From Chloroflexota bacterium (lineage in GTDB: Bacteria > Chloroflexota > Dehalococcoidia > Lucifugimonadales > Lucifugimonadaceae), in assembly GCA_002718415.1 (NCBI GenBank), contig PBEM01000015.1, forward strand, positions 23,732 to 87,731: a stretch of DNA of 64,000 nt, in the 5' to 3' direction. The first letter of the stretch is position 1. Every line of letters starts with the position of its first letter. The notes beneath the pieces were generated by a model that worked only from the letters and a program-made list of their open reading frames with translations, did no database searches and was not told the origin of the DNA. Both the position numbers and the translations under genes were made by a program. Below are positions 27,325-36,785 of the stretch, piece by piece.

Positions 27325-28375
27325 AAATAATTCGAAATTATCTATTAAATTGAATTCCATTAATAAAAATAAATTATTTAATAGACAAGATAAAAAAATA
27401 CTGAAAAATACTCTATATTCGGAAGATTTTGAACGTATTACATGCTCATTTTATAAGTATTTTAAATTAACTAATGTTGCAGAATTTAGAAATAATCTTT
27501 ACCTAAAATGGTCCGATTTTCAAATACTAGGAAGAACTTATATTGCTAGTGAGGGAATTAATGCCCAAATTAGTATCCCTAAACACAATTTTGATAAGTT
27601 TGATAATCACCTGAGAAGTATAAGCGTCTTAAATGATGTAAAAATTAAAATGGGTTTAGAGGATAACGGAAAATCTTTTGAAAAATTGATTGTTAGGATT
27701 AAGGAAAAAATTGTAGCAGATGGATTGAAAATCTCCAATTTTGACCATACAAATATTGGTAAACATTTATCACCCATGGAATTTAATAAAGCCATGGAAT
27801 CTGAAAATTCTATAGTTGTAGATGTTAGAAATTTTTACGAATCAGAAGTAGGTAGATTCGATGGAGCCATCACTACAGATTCAGAAACATTTAGAGAATC
27901 CTTACCTAAAATCAAAAATATTCTGGAAAATAATAAAAAAAATAAAATTCTTCTTTATTGTACTGGTGGCATAAGATGTGAAAAAGCTAGTGCCTATTTA
28001 AAACATCATGATTTCTCAGATGTTAATCAACTTGATGGGGGCATAATAAATTATGCTCATAAGGTAAAAGAAAAAAAAATTGAAAATAAATTTAAAGGAA
28101 AAAATTTTGTATTTGACAAAAGACTTGGAGAAAAGATCACTGAAGATATATTAAGTAATTGTTATTTATGCAATAAACCTTCTAATACCCATACTGACTG
28201 TTCATTTCAACCATGTCATACACTTTTTATACAATGTGAAGATTGTTCTAAAAAATATGAAGGATGTTGTTCAAAAGAATGTCATGAATTTTCTAAATTC
28301 CCAAAGGAATTACATAATAAAAAATGGAATTTAGTTAAACACAATAAATCTGGGAAAATGATGAGACCTAAATAA
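27296..28375 (+). CDS. trhO: tRNA uridine(34) hydroxylase, TrhO/YceA family (rhodanese domain)
   Basis: This enzyme makes 5-hydroxyuridine at the tRNA wobble position. The family order is present: S-F-Y-K-Y-F near residues 51-56, A-S-E-G-I-N-A-Q-I-S near 84-93, then the rhodanese core V-V-D-V-R-N and the active-site loop Y-C-T-G-G-I-R-C with Cys222. A C-terminal Cys-rich tail (C-Y-L-C through C-C-S-K-E-C-H) follows, as in relatives. The ATG at 27296 overlaps the upstream gene by 29 nt and yields a basic N-terminal extension of about 40 residues; TTG codons at 27302 or 27311 are alternative starts. Confidence 0.87.
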   Translation: MLLKALVNRKNNSKLSIKLNSINKNKLFNRQDKKILKNTLYSEDFERITCSFYKYFKLTNVAEFRNNLYLKWSDFQILGRTYIASEGINAQISIPKHNFDKFDNHLRSISVLNDVKIKMGLEDNGKSFEKLIVRIKEKIVADGLKISNFDHTNIGKHLSPMEFNKAMESENSIVVDVRNFYESEVGRFDGAITTDSETFRESLPKIKNILENNKKNKILLYCTGGIRCEKASAYLKHHDFSDVNQLDGGIINYAHKVKEKKIENKFKGKNFVFDKRLGEKITEDILSNCYLCNKPSNTHTDCSFQPCHTLFIQCEDCSKKYEGCCSKECHEFSKFPKELHNKKWNLVKHNKSGKMMRPK

Positions 28376-28383
28376 ATTTGAAT

Positions 28384-29025
28384 TTATTTATCGTTATAAG
28401 TAGCTTGACAAAAACCGTGATTACAATATCCGTTAGGAATTTTAGCTAAATATTGTTGATGATATTCTTCTGCGAAATAAAAATTTTTAGCCTCAGATAT
28501 TTCAGTCTTAATTGTATTAAATCCTGATATATGAAGTCTGTTTTGATAATGTTCTAAACTATCACTAACTATTTTTATTTGAGAATTGATAGTAGTATAA
28601 ATAGCACTTCTATATTGAGAACCAATATCATTACCTTGCCTCATAAATTGAGTAGGATCATGATTTTCCCAAAATTGAACCAAAAGAGTTTCTAAATCAC
28701 ATAAATCTGGAAAAAATATCACCTTTACTACTTCACTGTGTCCTGTCATTCCAGAACATACTTCTTCATAATTAGGATTAGGAGTAATACCACCGCTATA
28801 ACCTACTAAAGTTGTATATACTCCAGGAATATCCCAAAAAATCCTTTCTGCTCCCCAAAAGCAACCCATACCCATAATTATTTGTTCTGTATTTTCAGGA
28901 TATGGAGGGATTATGGATTTACCTGTTACATAATGAGTTCCATTTAATATAATAGGTTCAGATCTACCTTCCAAACAATCTTCTGGATTTGGGATAGATA
29001 TATTTTTTGAAAAAAGATTATACAT
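28384..29025 (-). CDS. msrA: Peptide methionine sulfoxide reductase MsrA
   Basis: This repairs methionine-S-sulfoxide in proteins. The catalytic motif G-C-F-W-G is at residues 54-58 (Cys55). E-V-C-S-G-M-T-G-H-S-E, F-W-E-N-H-D-P-T-Q, R-Q-G-N-D-I-G-S-Q-Y-R-S-A-I-Y and A-E-E-Y-H-Q-Q-Y-L all match MsrA. The 213-residue length and the N-terminal extension are like those of E. coli MsrA. C-terminal cysteines that could recycle the active site are visible (Y-C-N-H-G-F-C). It converges with TrhO 9 nt away. Confidence 0.96.
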   Translation of the reverse strand: MYNLFSKNISIPNPEDCLEGRSEPIILNGTHYVTGKSIIPPYPENTEQIIMGMGCFWGAERIFWDIPGVYTTLVGYSGGITPNPNYEEVCSGMTGHSEVVKVIFFPDLCDLETLLVQFWENHDPTQFMRQGNDIGSQYRSAIYTTINSQIKIVSDSLEHYQNRLHISGFNTIKTEISEAKNFYFAEEYHQQYLAKIPNGYCNHGFCQATYNDK

Positions 29026-29037
29026 TTTATCTATATA

Positions 29038-29961
29038 TTAATATTTCTTTATCTTAACTTCAATATCTACTAATCCATAATAATTATTTGGTCCTCTACC
29101 CCCAGCATAATTAGGATCTACTGCCCAAACATCTGGCATCCCAACTTTGTTTAATCTTTCTAATTTTATTACAGTCGGGGTCATAATATCTCCACTAGTC
29201 CAAAGAGAAATCACTAAACCTCTAATCTGTGTTTTAGTTCCGGGTACAAAAAATGTAATATCATCCATATTAGTAACTAGTGGATATTTATTATCTTCTG
29301 TTTCCAAATAAACATATACAGAATCGTTTATCATATCTAAACCTTCGTTTCCTCCTCCGGATAAACTAACAACTCTCTTTTCCTCGAATAAACCCTCACC
29401 TTCTAAACCCAGATTAACATTAGATATAAAATAATATTCATAAGGAATAGGTGTTGGTGTTGGAATAGGTGTAGCTGTAGGAGGTAAAGGTGTAGGGGTT
29501 ACAGTTGGGATAGGAACTAATGTAGCGGTAGGAATAGGTGTAGGTGTAGGTGTAGGTGTAACTGTTGGTTCAGGTTTAGCTGTTGCAACAATTACTTCTT
29601 TTTTTTTCTCAGGTTTAGAAGGTACGGTTGGCGCTTGAGGTTTAACTATAGGAGTAGATGTAGGTTCTAGTGTAGATGTAGGCTCAGGAGTATATTTAGG
29701 CTCAGGAGTGGATGTTAGTGTAGGTTTTGGGACAATGGTTGGTGTAGGAAAAGGAGTAGGTGAATTTTCCAATTCAATAAAAATTTCTTTACTATTTTCT
29801 GAATTGTCAATTTCATCCCCCAAAATTTGATCAATTAAATAAGATTGCAATTCTTCCTGACTTATACAACTAGAAAATACTATGGAAGAAATTATTATTA
29901 TTATAAAAAAAAACTTTATACTCATAATATTGGTGAAATAATGACTATTGTAATTAAACAT
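29038..29961 (-). CDS. Lipoprotein with Thr/Pro-rich stalk
   Basis: This is a probable surface lipoprotein. A hydrophobic Ile-rich segment leads to the lipobox V-F-S-S-C near residue 32. Residues from about 70 to 170 are a T-P/P-T-rich low-complexity stalk, and the last 130 residues form a compact domain (G-G-G-N-E-G-L-D, S-L-W-T-S-G-D). I do not recognise the C-terminal domain. A second ATG at residue 13 (29925) would give a more typical signal peptide beginning M-S-I-K-F-F-F, and neither start has a clear ribosome site. Such stalks are common on Chloroflexota surface proteins, from general knowledge. Confidence 0.75.
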   Translation of the reverse strand: MFNYNSHYFTNIMSIKFFFIIIIISSIVFSSCISQEELQSYLIDQILGDEIDNSENSKEIFIELENSPTPFPTPTIVPKPTLTSTPEPKYTPEPTSTLEPTSTPIVKPQAPTVPSKPEKKKEVIVATAKPEPTVTPTPTPTPIPTATLVPIPTVTPTPLPPTATPIPTPTPIPYEYYFISNVNLGLEGEGLFEEKRVVSLSGGGNEGLDMINDSVYVYLETEDNKYPLVTNMDDITFFVPGTKTQIRGLVISLWTSGDIMTPTVIKLERLNKVGMPDVWAVDPNYAGGRGPNNYYGLVDIEVKIKKY

Positions 29962-30027
29962 AATTAATTTATGTTAAATAATATGGATTTTATAAAAAGA
30001 TAATTAATTCCCTCAATCAAAAAAACC

Positions 30028-31188
30028 ATGAGAGAAAATAAAATAGAAGAAGCACGTATACAAATTCTCAATACTGTTAGAGATTTCGTAAATAAAGAAG
30101 TAAATCCTATTTCATCAAAATATGATGATAATGATACATATCCATCATCATTAATCGACCAAATGGCTGAGATGGGTTTATTTGGAATAACTATTCAAGA
30201 AAAGTATGGTGGGATGGGGTTAGATTACGCTACTTATGCAATGGTTTTCGAAGAATTATCAAAAGGCTGGATGTCAATAACCGGTCCTATTGGAACACAT
30301 TCAATTTTATCATATGCAATCCAAAAATATGGGACAGAAGAACAAAAAAATAAATGGCTACCCAAACTCGCTACAGGAGAAAAAAGAGGGGGATTAGCTC
30401 TTACTGAACCTGGATCTGGGAGCGATGTGGCTTCTATGAAAACTAGAGCCATAAAAAATGATAACTATTACGTCATAAATGGTAATAAGTTATTTATTAC
30501 TAATGGCAAACACGGAAATGTTTTTTTTCTTTTAGCAAAAACTGACACGTCTATAGAACCAAAACATCGAGGAATTACTGGATTTATTGCTGAAAAAGGA
30601 AAAGGATTTTCTTCTGGAAAAGACCTTAATAAATTAGGTTATAGAGGTGTAGATACTACTGAATTGATCTTTAAGGATTATAAGATCCATGAGGAAAATA
30701 TTATTGGAAAAATAGAAGGAAAAGGATTCTACCATGTCATGGATGCTTTGGAAACAGGGAGAATAAACATTGCAGCACGTGCAGTAGGTGTAGCTACAGG
30801 AGCTTTTGAAACAGCAATTAAGTATTCACAACAAAGAGAAACTTTTGGGAAAAAAATCTCTGAAAGGCAAACAATACAAAATTATTTGGCAGATATGGCT
30901 ACAAAAATACACGCAGCAAGATTGATGACTTACGATGCTGCTAAGAAAAAAGATTCAGGTGGAAGATTTGATATGGAATCAGGAATGGCAAAATTGTACG
31001 CTAGTGAAATTTGTGCACAAGTAACTATGGATGCCATGAGAATATTTGGTGGGTACGGATACATCAAAGATTTACCACTAGAAAGATATTACAGAGATGC
31101 TCCTCTAATGATAATAGGTGAAGGAACATCTGAAATACAAAGATTGGTTATTGCAAAAAATTTACTAAAAAAATACAAAGAAAAATAA
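30028..31188 (+). CDS. Acyl-CoA dehydrogenase
   Basis: This FAD-dependent enzyme introduces a double bond into acyl-CoA. The first signature [13 protein letters not shown] is near residues 124-136, the R-E-T-F-G-K-K-I segment near 271, and the second signature ends in G-E-G-T-S-E-I-Q-R, where the catalytic Glu of short-chain-type enzymes lies. Q-L-like F-G-G-Y-G-Y is present. It has 386 residues, typical length. It stands alone between a divergent lipoprotein and a convergent transporter, so the acyl chain (fatty or branched) is not indicated. Confidence 0.94.
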   Translation: MRENKIEEARIQILNTVRDFVNKEVNPISSKYDDNDTYPSSLIDQMAEMGLFGITIQEKYGGMGLDYATYAMVFEELSKGWMSITGPIGTHSILSYAIQKYGTEEQKNKWLPKLATGEKRGGLALTEPGSGSDVASMKTRAIKNDNYYVINGNKLFITNGKHGNVFFLLAKTDTSIEPKHRGITGFIAEKGKGFSSGKDLNKLGYRGVDTTELIFKDYKIHEENIIGKIEGKGFYHVMDALETGRINIAARAVGVATGAFETAIKYSQQRETFGKKISERQTIQNYLADMATKIHAARLMTYDAAKKKDSGGRFDMESGMAKLYASEICAQVTMDAMRIFGGYGYIKDLPLERYYRDAPLMIIGEGTSEIQRLVIAKNLLKKYKEK

Positions 31189-31191
31189 ATT

Positions 31192-32148
31192 TTATTTACT
31201 TATAATTACCATCAATGTACCACTGAGACACAAAAAGATACCTAGTAACTCATTCAGTTTAATTTTTTCCTTAAAAAATATAAAACCTATTAATATTGCA
31301 AACATTGGAGACATACTTATAAATATTGAGTTTAAAGTAACAGAATTAACATTTAATGAAACTAACCAAGATAGCATTGCTATTGAAATACAAAGAGCAC
31401 CTGGCAATATCTTTGACCAATCTTTACGAGAAATAATTACAATATGGTTCCTAAATTTTAAAGAGAGTAAAGGGCCAAAAATTAATAATGGTGCAAAACT
31501 TCTAAACATAGCACCTACTAAAACATTAGCTTCAATTAATGCCCTATCATTAGAAAAATTTCCAACACTCCAAACAACTCCAGCAACAAAACTAAAAAAA
31601 ATTCCAATAATGTATAAATAAAAAGATACTTTTTTATCTTTCATAGTCTTAAAAGCAAAAAAGTTTATAGATAAGATTCCTAATAATATAATCATTCCTC
31701 CTAAAAACACACCAGAATTAGGAAGTAAAGAATTGAAAGCAAAGTCCAAAAATACTGCGGTCAATACTTGAACACTGGCACATATTGTATAAGCAATACC
31801 TAATGGTATTTTCTTAATTGACAAAATAAATAAAAATACCCCAGAAACACTACAAATTGAAGCAAGTGACATAAATATATAAATGTTATTAGAATAAGAA
31901 AAAATTCCAAGCCACTGATTAGTAAGTATTAGAAGTATTAATACTAGGATGCCCGAAACTATCGATTCTATAAAAGGAAAAACAAATGTAGTATTTGCTT
32001 TTACGGATTTAATAAAACCTCCTGAAGAGGCCCACCAAAAAGCACTTGAAATAGCGGCGAAAGAAATTAAAGAATCTAACAAAATACCAGCCCACTTAGA
32101 AAAACATTTGAAATATAATTTTACTTTAGATAAAAGATTTAAATACAA
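31192..32148 (-). CDS. EamA/DMT-family membrane transporter
   Basis: About ten hydrophobic helices arranged as two homologous halves are visible in 318 residues. The second half ends with the typical EamA pattern N-S-I-F-I-S-M-S-P-M-F-A-I-L-I-G, then F-F-K-E-K-I, then L-S-G-T-L-M-V. It is likely a metabolite exporter or importer of the drug/metabolite superfamily. The N-terminal 20 residues before the first helix may be non-native; a TTG about 26 codons on is another possible start. The transported compound is unknown. Confidence 0.85.
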   Translation of the reverse strand: MYLNLLSKVKLYFKCFSKWAGILLDSLISFAAISSAFWWASSGGFIKSVKANTTFVFPFIESIVSGILVLILLILTNQWLGIFSYSNNIYIFMSLASICSVSGVFLFILSIKKIPLGIAYTICASVQVLTAVFLDFAFNSLLPNSGVFLGGMIILLGILSINFFAFKTMKDKKVSFYLYIIGIFFSFVAGVVWSVGNFSNDRALIEANVLVGAMFRSFAPLLIFGPLLSLKFRNHIVIISRKDWSKILPGALCISIAMLSWLVSLNVNSVTLNSIFISMSPMFAILIGFIFFKEKIKLNELLGIFLCLSGTLMVIISK

Positions 32149-32162
32149 TTACATAACTAATT

Positions 32163-32828
32163 ATGGATAAATTAATAAAAATAAATAAACTAAAAGATGA
32201 AATGATATTTGGTAATATTCCCTATCCTAACATTCATAATTTATATGACAAAAAAGATTTAATTTATATCCCCGAAAAGATTATCAAATATATAAAAATC
32301 AATAATAAACTCTTAAATTACTTAAATATAAAAAAAGAAGAAGAAATTCTTTGCCTTGGAAGTGGTTGTATAATTGATTCTATTCTCATATCTAAACAAG
32401 TAGAAAATTTTGTAAATATTGTTTCATTAGATCAATCTCCTGAATTTATCTCTTTAGCTCAAAAAATTATAAAACAACAGAAAATTGAAAATATTATATT
32501 TAAATTAGGAAACATACAAAATATCACTGAAACAGATGAAAAATTTGATCTCGTCATAGCGAATGCAATTATTAATTCTACGAAAAAAAATGAAAGAGCT
32601 ATTGAGGAAATTTATAGAGTATTAAAATGTGGTGGAAGTTGTATTATTTCAGACATCGTTCTCAATAATAAGAAAAAACATGCTCAAATATTGTCGATGA
32701 AATCAAAATTTGAATTCTTAAATACTATAGAGATTTCAGGATTCAAATTAATAGAAATTTTAAGTGAAAAAAGAATAAATTCCTCTTTTAGTTCAATAAA
32801 TATAAGAATGATGAAAAATGAGAGTTAA
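32163..32828 (+). CDS. Class I SAM-dependent methyltransferase
   Basis: A Rossmann methyltransferase core is visible in the 221 residues. Motif I is degenerate (I-L-C-L-G-S-G-C) near residues 62-69, and an acidic strand end S-L-D-Q-S-P near 91-96 would bind SAM. F-D-L-V-I-A-N-A follows near 124, then Y-R-V-L-K-C-G-G and I-I-S-D-I-V-L. The last strings recall the ArsM/UbiE group, but the cysteines needed for arsenite methylation are not evident. It is very AT-rich and Lys/Ile-rich. It starts 14 nt after the divergent EamA gene and ends at a clear terminator. Confidence 0.75.
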   Translation: MDKLIKINKLKDEMIFGNIPYPNIHNLYDKKDLIYIPEKIIKYIKINNKLLNYLNIKKEEEILCLGSGCIIDSILISKQVENFVNIVSLDQSPEFISLAQKIIKQQKIENIIFKLGNIQNITETDEKFDLVIANAIINSTKKNERAIEEIYRVLKCGGSCIISDIVLNNKKKHAQILSMKSKFEFLNTIEISGFKLIEILSEKRINSSFSSINIRMMKNES

Positions 32829-32830
32829 AT

Positions 32831-32860
32831 ATAAAGACCCATTAAAAAATGGGTCTTTAT
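32831..32860. terminator. Bidirectional Rho-independent terminator
   Basis: A perfect 13-bp stem (ATAAAGACCCATT, 32831-32843, with 32848-32860) closes a 4-nt AAAA loop. It sits exactly between the convergent methyltransferase (stop 32828) and the small secreted protein (end 32874). The AT flanks allow U-tracts in both directions. This is the cleanest intrinsic terminator in the window. Confidence 0.85.
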
Positions 32861-32873
32861 GAATTCAAAAATT

Positions 32874-33485
32874 TTATATGTTCGTTCTAGGAACAACTAA
32901 TTCTTCTATAGATCTTTCTCTAAAACTTTCAGAAAACTTTTGTGTATTATCTTGAACTTTAAATTTATTAAGGCTTCTAAATTTACGAAATTTCCTCTGT
33001 TTCTTTTTGTCAGGCTTAATTAATTCTATGGCTGTAGGTTTTGAACCAAACCATAATGTAATTTCATCCAGTTCTAACTGACTAATAAAACCTAATTCAT
33101 AAGCCTTACTTGCTAAATCTTCTTTGGAAAGCCTTTTAAATTCTCCTTCTTTTTTCATAGTATGAATAACTTTTCTTAGAGATTTAATACTTTCAGGTTT
33201 TGATTCTCTCCATAGATTAATTTCATCGGCATCTTCTTGAGTAATTTTTCCACTATCGACAAATTCTTGTAATTTAGATTCATGTTTTTTTTCCCTAATT
33301 TCTGCATTAGCATTCTTTAATGCATTTTCAAGATCTACTACATCTACTCCTAATATTTCTGCAGCTCTAGATAAAACTTCATTTGAACTTTTATCTTTAG
33401 GTTCATCAGCAAATGCAACTGAAGTAAAAGAAAATATAGAAATAATTGCTATTATAAATCCCGTATAAATCTTTTTTGTAATCAT
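32874..33485 (-). CDS. Small secreted protein with repeated helical motif
   Basis: A signal peptide with hydrophobic core and A-F-A cleavage site (about residue 26) begins this 203-residue protein. The mature part is highly charged. A motif occurs twice: D-S-G-K-I-T-Q-E-D-A-D-E-I-N-L-W-R-E-S-K-P near residues 82-102, and G-F-I-S-Q-L-E-L-D-E-I-T-L-W-F-G-S-K-P near 131-149. This looks like a helical-hairpin repeat similar to the DUF2680-type domains of secreted proteins. The tail is Lys/Arg-rich. AGAGAGG precedes the ATG. The function is unknown; it may be a periplasmic or wall-associated regulator. Confidence 0.75.
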   Translation of the reverse strand: MITKKIYTGFIIAIISIFSFTSVAFADEPKDKSSNEVLSRAAEILGVDVVDLENALKNANAEIREKKHESKLQEFVDSGKITQEDADEINLWRESKPESIKSLRKVIHTMKKEGEFKRLSKEDLASKAYELGFISQLELDEITLWFGSKPTAIELIKPDKKKQRKFRKFRSLNKFKVQDNTQKFSESFRERSIEELVVPRTNI

Positions 33486-33611
33486 TTTTTACCTCTCTTT
33501 CTGCCACTAAACCTTTCTAATAGGAATTATCTAGTATAAATGTTAATTATTTTTTTAGAAAACTTTAAGAAATCGTTATGATTTTTACATATCTAGTCAT
33601 AAAATTGGCAT

Positions 33612-34820
33612 ATGAAGAAGAAGAAAATAAATTTCGGTTGGATAATCTCAATAACCGGAGGAATTAACGGATTTATAAGTAGTGGCCCTACTTTCTTTGC
33701 ATCAAGTACAATTTTTAGAGCAGTAGAAGATGAATTTGGATGGTCACGAACACTTGTTTCGGGTGTGGCCTCATTTGGAAGATTTGGAGGAGCATTATTC
33801 GGCCCTATAGAGGGATGGCTTATCGATAGATTCGGTGTGGGAAAAATGGTTTTTATAGGTTTTAGTTTGGCTGGATTAGGGTTAATTTATTTTTCATTTA
33901 TTCAAAAACCTGTACATTATTACATATCTTTTTTCTTAATCGCATTAGGTTTTTCAATAGGAGGTTTTACTCCATCTATTACTGCAGTAAATTCTTGGAT
34001 GACAAAAAATAAAGCGACAGCAATGTCTATAGTAATAGGAGGATCAGTTTTAGGGGGATTTAGTGCTCCTATTTTAGTATGGGGTATGGAAAGTTTGGGA
34101 TGGAGATCCACTATGTTTATTTTTGGAATGATCACATTAATTTTAGGACCTGTTACAGCAATAATTTTAAACAAAAAACCACCTATTGAAAAAAATGATC
34201 CAGATATAAAAACAGTAAAAATCAATAAAGATTTCACTACCAATGAAGCACTTAAGAATAGTTCATTTTGGTCTCTAACATTGGGACATATGTTTGTTAA
34301 TGCATCTCTATCAGCAATTATGGCTCATATTTTCCTGTATCTTACGGATTCTAATGGACTTAATATTCAACCAGAAATTGCAAGTACTATAATACCAATA
34401 ATGGCTGTTTTCTCATTGATATTTCATATAGTAGGAGGAATATTAGGAGATATTTATAGCAAAAGATTACTATCATCTATATTCATATCAGTACAAGGTA
34501 TTTCTATAATCATATTAATTTTTGCTAATAGCTTTTATTCAATAATGTTCTTTGCTGTAATTTGGGGGATTGGTTATGGTGTAAGAACACCTTTAATTCA
34601 CGCTATGAGAGGAGAATATTTCGGAAAGAAACATTTTGCTACTATAACTGGGTTTTCAAGTATGATAGTAGCAATTTCTATGGTCTCAACTCCAATTTTA
34701 GTAGGACGTTATTATGATATTTATAAATCTTATGATGGAGCATTTTTAATTGTAAGTACACTATGTTTTTTATCTTCATTAGTTATTTTATTTGCCCGCA
34801 ATCCAAATACAAATAAATAA
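33612..34820 (+). CDS. Major facilitator superfamily transporter
   Basis: Twelve hydrophobic helices in 402 residues are consistent with an MFS carrier. Helix 2-3 loop R-F-G-G-A-L-F-G-P-I-E-G-W-L-I-D-R-F-G is a good MFS signature variant (G-x-L-x-D-R-x-G), and N-S-W-M-T-K-N-K-A-T-A-M-S recalls the oxalate/formate antiporter and monocarboxylate group. It faces the second MFS gene with only 1 nt between stops. The substrate is probably an organic acid, given the family and the sugar-acid neighbours; this is inference. Confidence 0.87.
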   Translation: MKKKKINFGWIISITGGINGFISSGPTFFASSTIFRAVEDEFGWSRTLVSGVASFGRFGGALFGPIEGWLIDRFGVGKMVFIGFSLAGLGLIYFSFIQKPVHYYISFFLIALGFSIGGFTPSITAVNSWMTKNKATAMSIVIGGSVLGGFSAPILVWGMESLGWRSTMFIFGMITLILGPVTAIILNKKPPIEKNDPDIKTVKINKDFTTNEALKNSSFWSLTLGHMFVNASLSAIMAHIFLYLTDSNGLNIQPEIASTIIPIMAVFSLIFHIVGGILGDIYSKRLLSSIFISVQGISIIILIFANSFYSIMFFAVIWGIGYGVRTPLIHAMRGEYFGKKHFATITGFSSMIVAISMVSTPILVGRYYDIYKSYDGAFLIVSTLCFLSSLVILFARNPNTNK

Positions 34821-34821
34821 T

Positions 34822-36063
34822 TTATTCACTTTTATTTTTTCTGTCAAACAATATCGAAATAGATAAAATAAACAAAATTAAAACAGATATCCACCAAATA
34901 AATACATAAGAATCTGTTACATCTTTAATATAGCCAGAAAGTGGAGCACCAATACCTCCAATCAACATAATTACAAAAAATGAAGACCCTTTAATTGTAC
35001 CTACATTTTCTCTACCAAATTTTTCAGCCCAAATATAATTTTGTATGAATATTAACCCCCCTATTCCTACCCCGAATATAGACATCGAAATAAACATTCC
35101 CCAAAAATCAAATGCATAAATTGTAATGACACTAGCAATAAATAAACAAAAGAAGCTAAATGAAGCAATCCACTTAGAACTGATTTTAGATATAAGAAAC
35201 CCCATAATAAAAGAACTAACTCCTGCACAAACAGCATCAAAAGCAGTAGAAATAGAAACTAAAGTAGGATCTAATCCTCTATCCATAAAAGCAGGTATTC
35301 TATGTAATGCTATAGTTCCAACAGCAAAATAATGCAAAGAAAAAATTATAATTAATTGCCAATAAGTAAAAGTTTTATAAGATTCTTTTAAAGTAATAGA
35401 CGTTTCAGGTTTTATATTCTCTTCATTTTTAGATGTTATTTCTAAATTTTTCCCATCTGGCTGTAATCCTATATCTTCGGGCTGACGACGAAGAAATAAT
35501 AATGAGATTGGAATAATTACTAATAATCCTATAGATCCAAGGATCATCAATGATAATTGCCAACCATTATTATTTATTAAGATTTGAGTCAAAGGAATAA
35601 ATACAATCGCTCCGATTGGAATACCTAGGGACGAAAAAGATAATGCTTTACCCCTGTTCTTTACAAACCATTTTAGTATAGGGATAGAAGTAAACATGTT
35701 CCCGGGATTATTAAAATTCATCAATCCCATCACAATAAAAACTATAATTATTTGAATACTACTATCGGATTGGCTAAGAATAAAAATCGAAGAAATAGTA
35801 ATTGTGGCTGCAATAGGTAATAATAATCTAGTACCATAACGATCTATCAATTTCCCAACGAAAGGTGCTGAAAAAGCTGCAGATATCATCATTGCAGATT
35901 GTGCAAACCCAAATGTAGCTCTACCTATACCTAAATCATCTCCCATCGGCTTAATGAATAAACCAAAATTCAAAGAAAGTAATCCCATAGAAACAAAAGA
36001 AATAATTCCCATAACCACCACAATGATCCAACCATAATATATTTTAGATTTAAATTTCTGCAT
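34822..36063 (-). CDS. Major facilitator superfamily transporter (OFA/MCT-like)
   Basis: This is a second, distinct MFS carrier (413 residues, twelve helices). It begins Y-Y-G-W-I-I-V-V-V-M-G and has the G-K-L-I-D-R-Y-G motif between helices 2 and 3 and W-F-V-K-N-R-G-K-A-L-S-F-S, features of the monocarboxylate/oxalate-formate family. It converges with the MFS gene at 33612 and is divergent from the NIPSNAP gene. The two transporters share topology but not close sequence, so they are not a recent duplication. Confidence 0.88.
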   Translation of the reverse strand: MQKFKSKIYYGWIIVVVMGIISFVSMGLLSLNFGLFIKPMGDDLGIGRATFGFAQSAMMISAAFSAPFVGKLIDRYGTRLLLPIAATITISSIFILSQSDSSIQIIIVFIVMGLMNFNNPGNMFTSIPILKWFVKNRGKALSFSSLGIPIGAIVFIPLTQILINNNGWQLSLMILGSIGLLVIIPISLLFLRRQPEDIGLQPDGKNLEITSKNEENIKPETSITLKESYKTFTYWQLIIIFSLHYFAVGTIALHRIPAFMDRGLDPTLVSISTAFDAVCAGVSSFIMGFLISKISSKWIASFSFFCLFIASVITIYAFDFWGMFISMSIFGVGIGGLIFIQNYIWAEKFGRENVGTIKGSSFFVIMLIGGIGAPLSGYIKDVTDSYVFIWWISVLILFILSISILFDRKNKSE

Positions 36064-36163
36064 ATCGATAATCTTATCGAAAATTTGGTTCTTTTATTTA
36101 TAATTTGGTTACATAGAAAATTTATAATATAATTTTCATTATTAAATATTTTTAGGATAGATT

Positions 36164-36778
36164 ATGATTTATGAATTTCGAACTTATGATTTAGTTACAG
36201 GTAAATTAGATTATGTATTAGAAAAATTTGGTGAAAAAATTGATGGTCGAAACACTGTCAGCAATATTGGAGCATTTTGGTATACAGAAATTGGACCATT
36301 AAATCAGATTATACATGTTTGGCCATACGAAAATATGGAACATAGAAATTCATGTAGAAAAGAAGCAGTTAATAAAGGTTTATGGCCACCAAATACTGGT
36401 GATTGTATGGTTAATATGAATACTGAGTTCTGGATACCAGTTTCATTCTCACCAGAAATGAGAGAGAGAAATATAGGACCTTTCTTTGAAATGAGAATTT
36501 ACACTTACCCTCCAGGACAAATTGAAAAGATTTTACCTGCTTGGGAAGAAAAAATTGAAGAAAGAAAAAAGTTATCTGATTTAGTAGGTGCTTATATATC
36601 TGAAGTTGGTAACGTAAACAAATTCATGCATATTTGGGCTTATAAGGATCTTCAACAAAGAACGGAATCACGAAAAAAGTTTTCAGAAATAGGTTGGCCA
36701 CCAAAGAGTGAAGCTAAACCTCCAATAAAAATGGAAAATAAAATTTTATTACCTAGTAATTTTTCACCGATCAAATAA
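36164..36778 (+). CDS. NIPSNAP-family protein with two ferredoxin-like domains
   Basis: Two copies of the NIPSNAP pattern are present: E-F-R-T-Y-D-L near residues 4-10 with I-I-H-V-W-P-Y near 48-54, and E-M-R-I-Y-T-Y near 107-113 with F-M-H-I-W-A-Y near 153-159. Dimeric alpha+beta barrel proteins of this kind are often found in catabolic operons, without a settled activity. AGGAT precedes the ATG. It is divergent from the MFS transporter and convergent with the SDR, so it could be the only gene of its transcript. Confidence 0.9.
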   Translation: MIYEFRTYDLVTGKLDYVLEKFGEKIDGRNTVSNIGAFWYTEIGPLNQIIHVWPYENMEHRNSCRKEAVNKGLWPPNTGDCMVNMNTEFWIPVSFSPEMRERNIGPFFEMRIYTYPPGQIEKILPAWEEKIEERKKLSDLVGAYISEVGNVNKFMHIWAYKDLQQRTESRKKFSEIGWPPKSEAKPPIKMENKILLPSNFSPIK

Positions 36779-36785
36779 AGAATTA

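Noticed and set aside
28369..28390. Terminator between trhO and msrA (TAAATAAATT-TG-AATTTATTTA)
   Set aside because: The palindrome is perfect but contains only A-T pairs in the stem and includes both stop codons, so chance in AT-rich DNA is likely.
31949..32170. Plus-strand frame opposite the EamA transporter gene
   Set aside because: It is fully antisense to a well-supported membrane protein and has no recognisable features.
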